Below, piece by piece: positions 1-7,161 of a stretch of DNA of 13,993 nt. The translations under genes were made by a program, and so were the position numbers. Under the pieces are notes generated by a model that was given only the letters and a program-made list of their open reading frames with translations, was not told the origin of the DNA and did no database searches. Origin of the DNA: Candidatus Woesearchaeota archaeon (GTDB lineage Archaea; Nanobdellota; Nanobdellia; Woesearchaeales; GW2011-AR4); contig JACPMQ010000033.1 in NCBI GenBank assembly GCA_016185955.1, positions 1 to 13,993 of the forward strand, in the 5' to 3' direction. Each line of letters begins with the position of its first letter. Within the stretch, counting starts at the first letter, position 1.

Positions 1-113
1 ACCTGAGCAACATGAAATGTTGCGAAGTTGAGAGGTAAGTTAAGGCTCCGCACAAGCACGAATAAGAATTCGCAAAAACCTCACTTCTCGGACAAATCTA
101 TGTTAGCAGATAC
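1..113. repeat. Palindromic repeat element, copy 1 (right part; cut by window edge)
   Basis: This is the right half of an element that recurs at 7162-7503 and 11751-11925. It opens inside the core hairpin: GCAACAT (7-13), loop GAA, ATGTTGC (17-23). A conserved stretch GAAGTTGAGAGG follows, then the arm CGCACAAGCAC (49-59), the arm TTCGCAAAAACC (69-80) and the terminal inverted repeat end TGTTAGCAGATAC (101-113). The last 30 bases match the right end of copy 2 exactly. The core hairpin has a different sequence from the other two copies but is still fully paired. The left half lies outside the window. No coding potential is apparent. Confidence 0.8.
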
Positions 114-136
114 ATTTTAGTAACTACAAACAATAT

Positions 137-285
137 AAGTGGCTGCTCCAGAGCCGCGCTACAGGCAAAATAGCGCATCTTGATTCTTTTTTATCATAAA
201 AATATCTTACAGATACACGCCATTTTGATAGCACAATTAACATTCTTCTGCCCGCCCACCGCCCCTTATTTTGGAGCAGCCACTT
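137..285. repeat. 149-bp inverted-repeat unit (MITE-like or structured RNA candidate)
   Basis: A perfect 14-bp inverted repeat, AAGTGGCTGCTCCA at 137-150 and TGGAGCAGCCACTT at 272-285, encloses about 120 bp. Inside is a small hairpin with arms GCGCTA (156-161) and TAGCGC (171-176), and a C-rich tract around 250-265 that is unusual for this AT-rich DNA. There is no convincing open reading frame. The unit could be a miniature transposable element defined by terminal inverted repeats, or a non-coding RNA closed by a long stem. No target-site duplication is obvious. Only one copy is present in this window. Confidence 0.5.
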
Positions 286-314
286 TAAGTTTCATATATC
301 TTTAGAATAAGAGG

Positions 315-327
315 TGTTAGCAGTTAC
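315..327. repeat. Orphan terminal-repeat end of the palindromic element family
   Basis: TGTTAGCAGTTAC is the exact reverse complement of the left terminal repeat of copy 2 (7162-7174), and differs by one base from the right ends of copies 1 and 2. It lies just downstream of the DUF99 stop codon, with no adjacent copy of the element body. It is probably a remnant or a bare end. Together with the repeats at 1-113 and 137-285, it accounts for most of the 336-bp gene-free stretch at the left edge. Confidence 0.45.
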
Positions 328-336
328 GTTTGTGTA

Positions 337-897
337 TTACGCCTTTCCCCTGCTTTCGCCATAAATAATCCCGGAAGCAATCAAATGCGCGATTCTAAGA
401 GGCTCTGGTATAAAGCTTCTTGTGCATACAATCTTCAGCAATTCCTTTGCCTTATCAATTTCTATGCCAATAAGCTGCACATATATGTTTTCCATTTTGA
501 TAATTTTGCCGGCTTTTTCTATTAATCCTATCTTATTTTTTTTATTTAGCTTTATTAATGCCTCTTTGATTTTTTTTATATTCGGCATTTTTCTCATTAC
601 AACAATAACAGGCAACCTTGTTTTTTTGCTTAATTCCCCAACATCAATAACATTAAAGCCTGCAACAGCAATCCCATCAAGAAAAACGCATTGCAGCTGG
701 GGCTTAAACTTGCTTTTGTTTATCATATCTGCTAACTTCTTTGTAGCATTGCTGCCGTCAATGCTTGCTTTAGTGGACAAAATGCCTTCCAGCCAAGAGC
801 CCCCGCGAAAAACAGTTGCAATAATCAAAGCATTCCCTTTCTTAAACTTGTTGAAAGGCGCATCATCAATTCCCAATACTCTTATTTCTTTTTTCAT
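337..897 (-). CDS. DUF99 family protein (endonuclease V-like fold)
   Basis: This 186-aa protein has the full length usual for the archaeal DUF99/UPF0215 family, which is related to endonuclease V by fold and whose cellular role is not established. Visible family motifs are LGIDD near the N-terminus (residues 8-12), whose aspartates occupy a likely metal-binding position, FLDGIAVAGFNVID (72-85), and the C-terminal PEPLRIAHLIASGI (164-177). There is no signal peptide or membrane segment. The start ATG overlaps the stop of the upstream pantoate kinase gene by 4 nt (ATGA), so the two are probably cotranscribed and translationally coupled. A DNA or RNA repair/processing nuclease role is inference from the fold only. 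Family assignment is confident. Confidence 0.9.
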   Translation of the reverse strand: MKKEIRVLGIDDAPFNKFKKGNALIIATVFRGGSWLEGILSTKASIDGSNATKKLADMINKSKFKPQLQCVFLDGIAVAGFNVIDVGELSKKTRLPVIVVMRKMPNIKKIKEALIKLNKKNKIGLIEKAGKIIKMENIYVQLIGIEIDKAKELLKIVCTRSFIPEPLRIAHLIASGIIYGESRGKA

Positions 898-1754
898 GAT
901 TTCAAATGTGCACCCTTATTTTGTATTATTAACTCCATGCCCCCTTTAAACGGCATGTCGCTAAAAACAGAATTGCCGAGCATAATCATGGATGCGTTTC
1001 CATTCTTGCTTTCTATGCCATTTATTAAATTAATAACCCTCTTATTTTTTAGCAGCCCGCTTTTAAGCGAAAAATCCTTAGAAATTTTTATCAGGTTTTT
1101 TAGGTTTATTTCGCTTATGCCCAATTCTCTGATTTTTTTTAATGCGTAAAGCCCTGCATTGTTAATTTGCTTTTCTTTGCTTTTATCAGATATTATTTTT
1201 TTTGTGTCAATGCCGCTAAAATATTTGCAATATATTTTTTTGTTTTTTAGATTTTTATTTTTTATAGAAAGCCTTTCCGCTTTAAACATATAGCTCGGCT
1301 TGTATTTGGCTAATAAGCCGCCGTAATACTGGTTGATGACATCTCCTAGTCCAGTCATGTTTTTTACTTCTGCTATGTGGGCTATCAACGCAAGCTCTTT
1401 TCTGGATTTTTTCAGCTTTAACAGTTTATTAACCGAATATGCTGCTGCAAGCGCGCTAGCTCCACTAATTCCAAAGCCGCAGCCTAATGGAAGCTCTGAT
1501 TTAATATTAACTTTTATTTTTTCATCTGTAAGCATTTCTATTGCAGAATTAACTGTAGGAAAATTTATTTTTTTATTGTTTAAATAAACTTCATTTTTAT
1601 CGCTGCTTTTATCCATTTTTTTAACAGAAACAAAAACCCCTTTATTGACAGTAAAGCCTAACCCCAAAGAGCCTGATTTTTCCGGCTTTTTTGTTTTTTT
1701 TATCACAAATATACAGCTTATATTTCCCGGAGCAAATGCTTTTGCATCTTTCAT
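894..1754 (-). CDS. Pantoate kinase (GHMP kinase superfamily)
   Basis: In archaea this enzyme phosphorylates pantoate with ATP to 4-phosphopantoate, the first of two steps that replace the bacterial PanC/PanK order in CoA synthesis. The 286-aa sequence has the GHMP layout: AFAPGNIS at residues 6-13, the ATP-binding glycine-rich GCGFGISGASALAAAY (91-106) and TGLGDVINQYYGGL (134-147). Length is normal for archaeal pantoate kinase and the protein looks soluble. The partner enzyme, phosphopantothenate synthetase, is encoded at 3395-4147, not in this operon. The gene is first in a two-gene operon with DUF99 and overlaps it by 4 nt. An AT-rich stretch upstream (about 1770-1795) probably holds its TATA box. 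Other GHMP kinases such as homoserine or mevalonate kinase are less likely given the motif spacing. Confidence 0.88.
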   Translation of the reverse strand: MKDAKAFAPGNISCIFVIKKTKKPEKSGSLGLGFTVNKGVFVSVKKMDKSSDKNEVYLNNKKINFPTVNSAIEMLTDEKIKVNIKSELPLGCGFGISGASALAAAYSVNKLLKLKKSRKELALIAHIAEVKNMTGLGDVINQYYGGLLAKYKPSYMFKAERLSIKNKNLKNKKIYCKYFSGIDTKKIISDKSKEKQINNAGLYALKKIRELGISEINLKNLIKISKDFSLKSGLLKNKRVINLINGIESKNGNASMIMLGNSVFSDMPFKGGMELIIQNKGAHLKS

Positions 1755-1933
1755 AGCACAAAGAATTAATTATAATAGTATAAAAATATAGTGATTATAA
1801 AAAGCCCCAGCAAAACCCTTGCGAGCATTGCCAGGGAAAAGAGGTGATAGTTAACTACTCTTTAGTAGAACTAATATAAAAACCTTTCGGTTTTATTAGC
1901 ACTATTTAGTGGTAGAATAGTTGGGATAACTAC
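1755..1933. promoter_or_regulatory. Divergent intergenic region with a chain of small palindromes
   Basis: Between the divergent pantoate kinase and rio1 genes lies a run of adjacent inverted repeats. They are TAGTTAACTA (about 1849-1858), CTACT/AGTAG (1855-1868), a bulged stem CTAAT..AAAACC/GGTTTTATTAG with loop TTTC (1871-1899), CACTA/TAGTG (1900-1911) and TAGTT/AACTA (1918-1932). They could fold together as a multi-hairpin structure, or serve as protein-binding operators immediately upstream of the rio1 TATA box. The variants TTTAGTAG and TTTAGTGG recur within it. No gene is seen here. Confidence 0.45.
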
Positions 1934-1934
1934 A

Positions 1935-1944
1935 TTTATAAATA
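1935..1944 (+). promoter_or_regulatory. TATA box of rio1 (leaderless start)
   Basis: TTTATAAATA is centred about 27 nt before the ATG at 1966. At normal archaeal spacing, transcription would start at or within a few bases of the start codon. This agrees with the absence of a Shine-Dalgarno sequence. Confidence 0.7.
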
Positions 1945-1965
1945 TTAATTCTTCCTTACTAAAAT

Positions 1966-2685
1966 ATGTCCAATACCCAAAAAGAAAAATTCAAAACAAT
2001 GCACGGCGTCTTTGATGAATTTACAAATAGGACTCTATTCAAGCTTATAACAGAAGGGCATTTCAGAGGGTTGGAAAGCCCTATAAATGTCGGAAAGGAA
2101 AGCAATGTATTTTCTGCCTTGACAGAGGATGAAAAAAGGGTCATAGTAAAAATATACAGATTGGAAACTTGCGATTTTAATTTAATGTATGACTATATTA
2201 AGGATGACCCAAGATATTTAAATTTAAAGAAGAAAAGAAGAAAGGTTATATTTGCATGGGTGCAAAGGGAATTTAGGAATCTTATGAATGCGCGGGAAGC
2301 CCAAGTTAATGTCCCGATACCAATAATTTTTTTAAATAATGTATTGGTGCTTGAATTTATAGGAAACAATGATAAAATTGCGCCAAAGCTAAAGGATGAG
2401 TTGCCAAAAAACAAAAGCCTTTTTTTCAGCAAGATTATAGAAAACATAAGAAAGCTTTACAAAGCAGGAATGGTTCATGCTGACTTGTCAGCATTTAACA
2501 TACTTAATTTCAATGAAACTCCTGTTTTTATAGATATGTCGCAGGCATCTACATTAAGAAATCCGAGAGCGGAAGAATTTCTCAGGAGAGATGTAAAAAA
2601 TATATGCGATTTTTTCAAAAAGCGCGGGTTAAAGGTTGAGGAAGAAGGCACAATAAAAAAAATTAAGGAATATCAAGAAAAATAA
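1966..2685 (+). CDS. rio1: RIO1-type serine protein kinase
   Basis: This is an atypical protein kinase. In archaea and eukaryotes RIO1 acts in late maturation of the small ribosomal subunit, probably as an ATPase switch. The 239-aa protein shows the RIO ATP loop NVGKESNVF (residues 41-49), the ATP-anchoring lysine in VIVKIY (K62), the catalytic loop HADLSAFNIL (171-180; D173, N178) and the metal-binding FIDMSQA (188-194; D190). Length fits archaeal RIO1. RIO2 is unlikely because there is no N-terminal winged helix: the conserved kinase region begins near residue 20. It starts at an ATG just behind its own TATA box and is followed after 17 nt by a HAD phosphatase, so the two probably form an operon. 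Confidence 0.93.
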   Translation: MSNTQKEKFKTMHGVFDEFTNRTLFKLITEGHFRGLESPINVGKESNVFSALTEDEKRVIVKIYRLETCDFNLMYDYIKDDPRYLNLKKKRRKVIFAWVQREFRNLMNAREAQVNVPIPIIFLNNVLVLEFIGNNDKIAPKLKDELPKNKSLFFSKIIENIRKLYKAGMVHADLSAFNILNFNETPVFIDMSQASTLRNPRAEEFLRRDVKNICDFFKKRGLKVEEEGTIKKIKEYQEK

Positions 2686-2702
2686 ACCAAAAAACTTAAA
2701 AA

Positions 2703-3359
2703 ATGCCCAAATACAAATTGGTCTGCTTTGATGTTGACGGCACTTTAATAGATAATGTTAAATTCTCATGGCAGATATTCCATGACTACTTCCAAACGGA
2801 TAAAAACAAGCGCGAAGCTGCAAGAAATTCATTTTTTAATAAGGAGATAAGCTATTTGCAGTGGGCGCAGCACGATATAAATATGTGGAGGGAAAAAAAC
2901 GCGAAAAAGAATGATTTTTTTAATGCGCTTGGCAATTTAAGGCTTATGAATGGCGCAATGGAAACTTTAACCGAGCTTAAAAAAAATGGTTTGAAGCTTG
3001 CTATAATATCGGGCTCAATAAATATTGTTTTGGAAAAATTCATGCCAAACTACAATGAGTTTTTTGACGACGTTTTCTTAAGCAAAATTTATTTTGATGA
3101 GCATGGCAATATTATCAAAGTTGAAGCTACAGAGTATGACATGGAAAAAAAGGCTGAAGCGTTAAGATTAATTGCCAATAAAGAAAAAATACCATTAGAT
3201 AAATGCGTTTTTATCGGCGATTACTTAAATGATATAAACGTAATGCAGGAGGCTGGATTAGGGATTGCATTTAATTGCACCCATGATGAGCTAAAAAAGG
3301 CTGCTGATGTTGTTATTGAGAAAAAAGATTTAAGGGAAGTTTTGAGGCATATATTGTGA
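2703..3359 (+). CDS. HAD-IB family phosphatase (phosphoserine phosphatase-like)
   Basis: A soluble phosphomonoesterase of the haloacid dehalogenase superfamily, 218 aa. All four HAD motifs are visible: FDVDGTL (residues 9-15; nucleophile D10 and acid D12), IISGS (101-105), a lysine in the KKAEALRLIANK region (149-160) and GDYLND (172-177; metal ligands D173 and D177). The helical insertion between motifs I and II is of the SerB-like C1-cap type. The true substrate may be phosphoserine, but the SerB cap residues cannot be confirmed by eye, so no gene symbol is given. It follows rio1 by 17 nt without a strong ribosome-binding site and ends 35 bp before the convergent phosphopantothenate synthetase gene. 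Confidence 0.85.
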   Translation: MPKYKLVCFDVDGTLIDNVKFSWQIFHDYFQTDKNKREAARNSFFNKEISYLQWAQHDINMWREKNAKKNDFFNALGNLRLMNGAMETLTELKKNGLKLAIISGSINIVLEKFMPNYNEFFDDVFLSKIYFDEHGNIIKVEATEYDMEKKAEALRLIANKEKIPLDKCVFIGDYLNDINVMQEAGLGIAFNCTHDELKKAADVVIEKKDLREVLRHIL

Positions 3360-3394
3360 TGTTTTTATTCAATATAAAGAATTATCAAAAACTT

Positions 3395-4147
3395 TTACAA
3401 AGTTGATTTTAAATTTGTATCCATCTCATTTAGCGAGTCCTTCAAAATTTTTTTATTGTCATAATTGCTGCAAATAAAATTCAATTCTTTTTCGCTGGTT
3501 TTTAAGCTCTTAAATCTTTTTATTGAGCTTATTAATAATGGCATTGCCCTCATAATATTATCCACAATAGTTATTGTTGCATTCTTTGCAGTCCTTGACA
3601 ATGGGTTTAAGTCTATTGTTATTACCTTTTTTCCGTTTTTTATTAATGCTTCTGTCCTGTCACCATCTTCTAAAGGAACAAAAACCACATCAGCTTTGTA
3701 AATTCCGTCTTTATTGGCATATTTCCTGTTGCTTTCAAGGAATTTTATCTGAAAGTTTTTTTGCGGCATTAAGACTTCTTTTGCGCCGTTTTTAATTAGA
3801 TGCTCTTTTATCTTTAATTCGCGATGCCTTGATTTGTGAAAAATATTGACTTCAAGCTTTGCAGGAACTATTTTTGACAAAGCAACAAGCTCTTTTGGAG
3901 CTAATGCAGCGGCATTCCCATTGATGGAAATAACAGGATATTTTGCCAAAAGCATCAATGCAGCAGCAACTTTAATTGATTTTTTTGCATTTTCTGTGGT
4001 TTTTTCCCCCAAAAGATAATCAAATGCTTCTCCGCGCCCATGAGCAATTAATCCATGCTCGGATGCAATGCCCTTTTTAACTGCATCAGCTATTAATTCC
4101 CTTGTCATTAAAGAAGCAAATCTTGGATGGCTTTTTGGTATTTTCAT
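3395..4147 (-). CDS. 4-phosphopantoate--beta-alanine ligase (phosphopantothenate synthetase)
   Basis: This archaeal enzyme joins 4-phosphopantoate to beta-alanine using ATP, giving 4'-phosphopantothenate for CoA synthesis. It follows pantoate kinase in the pathway. The 250-aa sequence carries the family signatures IPKSHPRFASL (residues 3-13), GRGEAFDYLLGE (37-48), INGNAAAL (75-82), DGDRTEAL (161-168), DLNPLSRTA (179-187) and ITIVDNI (192-198). The C-terminal 40 residues are polar and little conserved. The gene lies 13 nt downstream of the winged-helix gene and has GGAAGAT just before the ATG as a modest ribosome-binding site, so the two are very probably one transcript. Assignment is confident because no other family shares this motif set. 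Confidence 0.92.
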   Translation of the reverse strand: MKIPKSHPRFASLMTRELIADAVKKGIASEHGLIAHGRGEAFDYLLGEKTTENAKKSIKVAAALMLLAKYPVISINGNAAALAPKELVALSKIVPAKLEVNIFHKSRHRELKIKEHLIKNGAKEVLMPQKNFQIKFLESNRKYANKDGIYKADVVFVPLEDGDRTEALIKNGKKVITIDLNPLSRTAKNATITIVDNIMRAMPLLISSIKRFKSLKTSEKELNFICSNYDNKKILKDSLNEMDTNLKSTL

Positions 4148-4160
4148 TTTTTATCTTCCT

Positions 4161-5072
4161 TCATTCCCTAAACTCAACATCATCTATAATGCCGTCGGAG
4201 TCTAAGTCTATTCCCTCAACAACATTTGCCTTTATGTTTTTGTTATGCACATTTCCCTCTGTGATTTTTTTGAAATTCTTTAAAAACGCAATTATAGCAG
4301 CCCTTGTGCCTGAAAATCTTTTGCCTGCTACAATTAAAATGCTTTTATCCTTGCTTAGATTATTTTTTGTTTTCATAATTATGCCGCATTCATCATGGGG
4401 ATAAAGCTCGTCGCTGACAGTTGACTTTATGTTTCCATTCTCAAATCTTATTGGCAGGGTTTCATTAAACCTTTCCATTGTTTTGTTGGTTATAGGTCCT
4501 CCAATAATAATAAGATTATTGTTAAGGTCATTTTCCCTCATATCTGTGTCTAATTTTACATTAAATTCAGGCACATAATTCAGGAATGTTCCAAGAAATA
4601 ATGCCAAATCGATGCCATAATAGCCGTCTCTTGACCTTGCTTTATCTGCCCCATGAGGATCAGGGCTTCCTACAACAATCAGCGCATTTAATTTTCCGTT
4701 TTGTATAAAAGGCTCAAGATAAGTTGATTCATTTCGAAATTGCGAAATTTTCTGCGTTGATTGCAACTCCTTGAATTTAACCACAAATGCAGGCTCTGTT
4801 AAGGCATAATAATTTGCGACTGCTCCTTGTTTTGTTTCCCTCTTTGCTACTTTTACCATACCAGCCTTTTCTAAATTTCTTATATGGTAGTATACCTTTT
4901 GCTCATGCACCCTTAATTCCTTTGCAATATCTGCAGGATATTTTGCCTCATTAGAAATGCACTTAAGTATTTTTTGCGATAATTCAGAGCTAAGATTCTT
5001 TAAGCTTCCAAATTTCAGCTCTTTTGCAGGCAGAGAATAAATCTCATTTTTATCTTTTTCTATGACAAACAT
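4161..5072 (-). CDS. Winged-helix DNA-binding protein with S-layer-like C-terminal domain
   Basis: This 303-aa protein has two parts. Residues 33-92 form an ArsR/MarR-like winged helix: a recognition-helix region VHEQKVYYHIRNLEKAG (55-71), then a wing with KRETKQGAVANYYALT. Residues 125-303 resemble the C-terminal region of archaeal S-layer-like proteins: ALIVVGSPDPHGADKARSRD (130-149), LIIIGGPITNKTMERF (187-202), ILIVAGKRFSGTRAA (245-259). The very end has a Ca2+-loop-like D289-x-D291-x-D293-G repeat within GIDLDSDGIIDDVEF. There is no signal peptide or membrane segment, so the S-layer-like part should be cytoplasmic. It is cotranscribed with phosphopantothenate synthetase. A role in controlling that operon is inference. 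Confidence 0.75.
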   Translation of the reverse strand: MFVIEKDKNEIYSLPAKELKFGSLKNLSSELSQKILKCISNEAKYPADIAKELRVHEQKVYYHIRNLEKAGMVKVAKRETKQGAVANYYALTEPAFVVKFKELQSTQKISQFRNESTYLEPFIQNGKLNALIVVGSPDPHGADKARSRDGYYGIDLALFLGTFLNYVPEFNVKLDTDMRENDLNNNLIIIGGPITNKTMERFNETLPIRFENGNIKSTVSDELYPHDECGIIMKTKNNLSKDKSILIVAGKRFSGTRAAIIAFLKNFKKITEGNVHNKNIKANVVEGIDLDSDGIIDDVEFRE

Positions 5073-5122
5073 TTTGCATTAAAAATTGTTTTTTAGTGGT
5101 TATACAATTATTTTAGTAACAC

Positions 5123-5134
5123 TTATATATAAGC
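5123..5134 (-). promoter_or_regulatory. Probable TATA box of the winged-helix/PPS operon
   Basis: The self-complementary CTTATATATAAG sits about 55 nt upstream of the ATG at 5072, implying a leader of roughly 25 nt. ATTTTAGTAA (5110-5119) lies between the box and the expected transcription start. TTTAGTGGTTATA follows nearby, so there may be a binding site for the operon's own winged-helix product. Confidence 0.5.
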
Positions 5135-5161
5135 TTTGCCACACATTAATAAAATTAGAAC

Positions 5162-5213
5162 AAACTCCTCTAAGTTTGGACTAAACTCCTCTAAAGGTGC
5201 AATTTGCACCTTT
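5162..5213. promoter_or_regulatory. Direct repeats and palindrome upstream of glmS
   Basis: AAACTCCTCTAA occurs twice (5162-5173 and 5183-5194), spaced 21 bp apart, or two helical turns. A 21-bp palindrome follows: AAAGGTGCAA (5193-5202), one central T, TTGCACCTTT (5204-5213), and then a T-rich tract. The site lies between two divergent promoters. It looks like an operator, but the palindrome with its T-tract could also act as an intrinsic terminator for stray plus-strand transcripts. It lies upstream of the likely glmS transcription start, so it is not part of a leader riboswitch. Confidence 0.5.
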
Positions 5214-5236
5214 TTATTTTTTAATAAGGTTTTAGG

Positions 5237-5245
5237 TTTATAGTT
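5237..5245 (+). promoter_or_regulatory. Probable TATA box of glmS
   Basis: TTTATAGTT is centred about 30 nt before the ATG at 5271. This predicts a nearly leaderless transcript, consistent with the lack of a Shine-Dalgarno sequence before the start codon. Confidence 0.5.
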
Positions 5246-5270
5246 TAAGTTTAATGCGTTTAATGCTACA

Positions 5271-7100
5271 ATGTGCGGCATAATAGGTTACATAGGAAAT
5301 AGAAAAGCAGCCCCTCTTATGGTTGAGGCGCTCAAAAGGCTTGAGTATCGCGGCTATGATTCTGCAGGCTTTTGCACTATCAACAATAATAGAACATTGA
5401 TTGAGAAGGATGTTGGAAAAATAAATGAGGTAGAAAATAAAATTAATTTAAACGCTTTAAATGGCAATGTTGGTATATCCCATTGCAGATGGGCAACTCA
5501 TGGCAATGTAACTAAAGAAAATGCGCATCCTCATACAGACTGCAATGAAAAAATTTCTATTGTTCACAATGGAATAATTGAAAACTTTTCACAGCTAAAG
5601 GAAATGCTGATTAAAAAAGGCCATAAGTTTCGCTCTTCTACTGATACAGAAGTTGTTGCGCATTTAATAGAGGAATATTACAAGAATAATATAGAAGAAG
5701 CAACAAGAAAGGCTTTACAGCATTTAGAAGGCAGCTATGCTTTGGGGGTTATATCAGTAGAAGAGCCTGATAAGCTGATAGCAGCAAGAAATGAAAGCCC
5801 GCTAATTATCGGAATTGGCAAAGGTGAAAATTTTATTGCATCTGATGTGCCAGCAATCCTAAAATATACTGACAAGATTATTTATTTGGAAAACAACCAA
5901 ATGGCAGTTTTGGAAAAAAATAATGTGTCGATAACAGATATCAATGGAAATAAAATGGAAAAAGAGCCAGTTAAAATTGATTGGAATTCAGAGCTTGCAG
6001 AAAAATCAGGATATGAGCATTTTATGCTTAAAGAAATACATGAGCAGCCAAGGGCAATAGCAGAAACATTGAATGGAAGAACAGAAAACGGCAGCATTAA
6101 CTTAAAGGAAGATATTGTTTTTAGCGATGAAGAGCTGTTAAAAGTTAGCAGGATAATTATAGTTGCATGCGGCACATCATGGCATGCTGCGCTTGTAGGC
6201 GAGTTTATGCTGGAAGAGCTTGCCAAGATTCCTGTGGAAGTTGAATATGCGTCTGAATTCAGGTATAGGAACCCAATAATTGATGAAGGAACTTTGGTAA
6301 TTGCAATCTCGCAGTCAGGAGAAACTGCAGATACATTGGCAGCAATAAGGGAAGCAAAAAGAAGAAATGCAAAAGTGCTTTCAATAGTCAATGCAAAGGG
6401 CAGCTCTATAGCCCGTGAATCAGATTCTGTTTTATACACTTATGCAGGGCCTGAAATCGGGGTTGCGTCTACAAAAGCCTTTACCTCTCAATTAGTGGTT
6501 TTATATTTATTTACACTGTATGCAAGCAATTTAAGAAAAAGCCTCAGCAATGAAAAAATCAAAGAGCTGATAGAAAAATTAAGAAAATTGCCGCTGCAAA
6601 TGGAAGCTTTGCTCCATAATGATGCAAAAATAAGGGAAATTGCAAATATTTACCTAAGCAAGCAGAACGCATTGTTTTTAGGCAGGGGCATTAATTTTCC
6701 AATTGCATTGGAAGGAGCATTAAAACTAAAGGAAGTCAGCTACATACATGCAGAAGGCTATCCTGCAGCAGAAATGAAGCATGGCCCTATTGCATTAATA
6801 GACAAAAATATGCCAGTAGTTTTCTTAGCCACTAAAGACATTTACACCTATAAAAAAATTCTTGGGAATATACAAGAAGTAAAAGCCCGAAATGGGATTG
6901 TCATAGCTATTGTGACAGAAGGCGATGAAGAAGCAAAGAAATTAGCCGATTATGTTGTTCCAATACCAAAGACATTGTATATCTTAAGCTCTATTTTAGC
7001 AGCAGTGCCTTTACAGCTTTTGGCATATTATGTTGCAGTTAACCGTGGCTTAGATCCAGACAAGCCAAGAAATCTTTCTAAATCTGTAACTGTGGAGTAA
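5271..7100 (+). CDS. glmS: Glutamine--fructose-6-phosphate aminotransferase (isomerizing)
   Basis: Makes glucosamine-6-phosphate from fructose-6-phosphate and glutamine, the entry step to UDP-GlcNAc for glycans and cell-surface polymers. The 609-aa length is that of full GlmS. The N-terminal glutaminase domain begins MCGIIGY, with Cys2 as nucleophile once Met is removed. It has HCRWATHG (71-78), HNGIIEN (99-105) and TDTEVVAHL (124-132). Two SIS sugar-isomerase domains follow, with CGTSWHAAL (300-308), SQSGETADT (347-355) and EGALKLKE in the second. The C-terminal tail DKPRNLSKSVTVE carries the conserved catalytic lysine (K604). The gene stands alone, with divergent regulation upstream and a repeat element downstream. 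Confidence 0.97.
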   Translation: MCGIIGYIGNRKAAPLMVEALKRLEYRGYDSAGFCTINNNRTLIEKDVGKINEVENKINLNALNGNVGISHCRWATHGNVTKENAHPHTDCNEKISIVHNGIIENFSQLKEMLIKKGHKFRSSTDTEVVAHLIEEYYKNNIEEATRKALQHLEGSYALGVISVEEPDKLIAARNESPLIIGIGKGENFIASDVPAILKYTDKIIYLENNQMAVLEKNNVSITDINGNKMEKEPVKIDWNSELAEKSGYEHFMLKEIHEQPRAIAETLNGRTENGSINLKEDIVFSDEELLKVSRIIIVACGTSWHAALVGEFMLEELAKIPVEVEYASEFRYRNPIIDEGTLVIAISQSGETADTLAAIREAKRRNAKVLSIVNAKGSSIARESDSVLYTYAGPEIGVASTKAFTSQLVVLYLFTLYASNLRKSLSNEKIKELIEKLRKLPLQMEALLHNDAKIREIANIYLSKQNALFLGRGINFPIALEGALKLKEVSYIHAEGYPAAEMKHGPIALIDKNMPVVFLATKDIYTYKKILGNIQEVKARNGIVIAIVTEGDEEAKKLADYVVPIPKTLYILSSILAAVPLQLLAYYVAVNRGLDPDKPRNLSKSVTVE

Positions 7101-7161
7101 ATTAATTTTTGCCTGCTTATCAAAGACAAGAAGCAATTCTTCAAAAGCCTTTATGTTGATT
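7101..7161. other. Gene-free spacer after glmS
   Basis: No gene is seen here. CCTTTATG (7148-7155) can pair with CATAAAGG (7178-7185) across the left end of the repeat element. This gives an 8-bp stem with a 22-nt loop that could help end the glmS transcript. The evidence for termination is weak. Confidence 0.3.

Noticed and set aside
422..949. 175-codon plus-strand frame opposite DUF99 and the end of pantoate kinase
   Set aside because: It is an antisense shadow: low-complexity hydrophobic translation, and both minus-strand genes have clear family motifs.
5193..5213. glmS ribozyme or riboswitch upstream of glmS
   Set aside because: The gap is under 200 bp, the likely TATA box is only about 30 nt before the ATG, and no ribozyme-like core is visible. 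The palindrome lies upstream of the transcription start.
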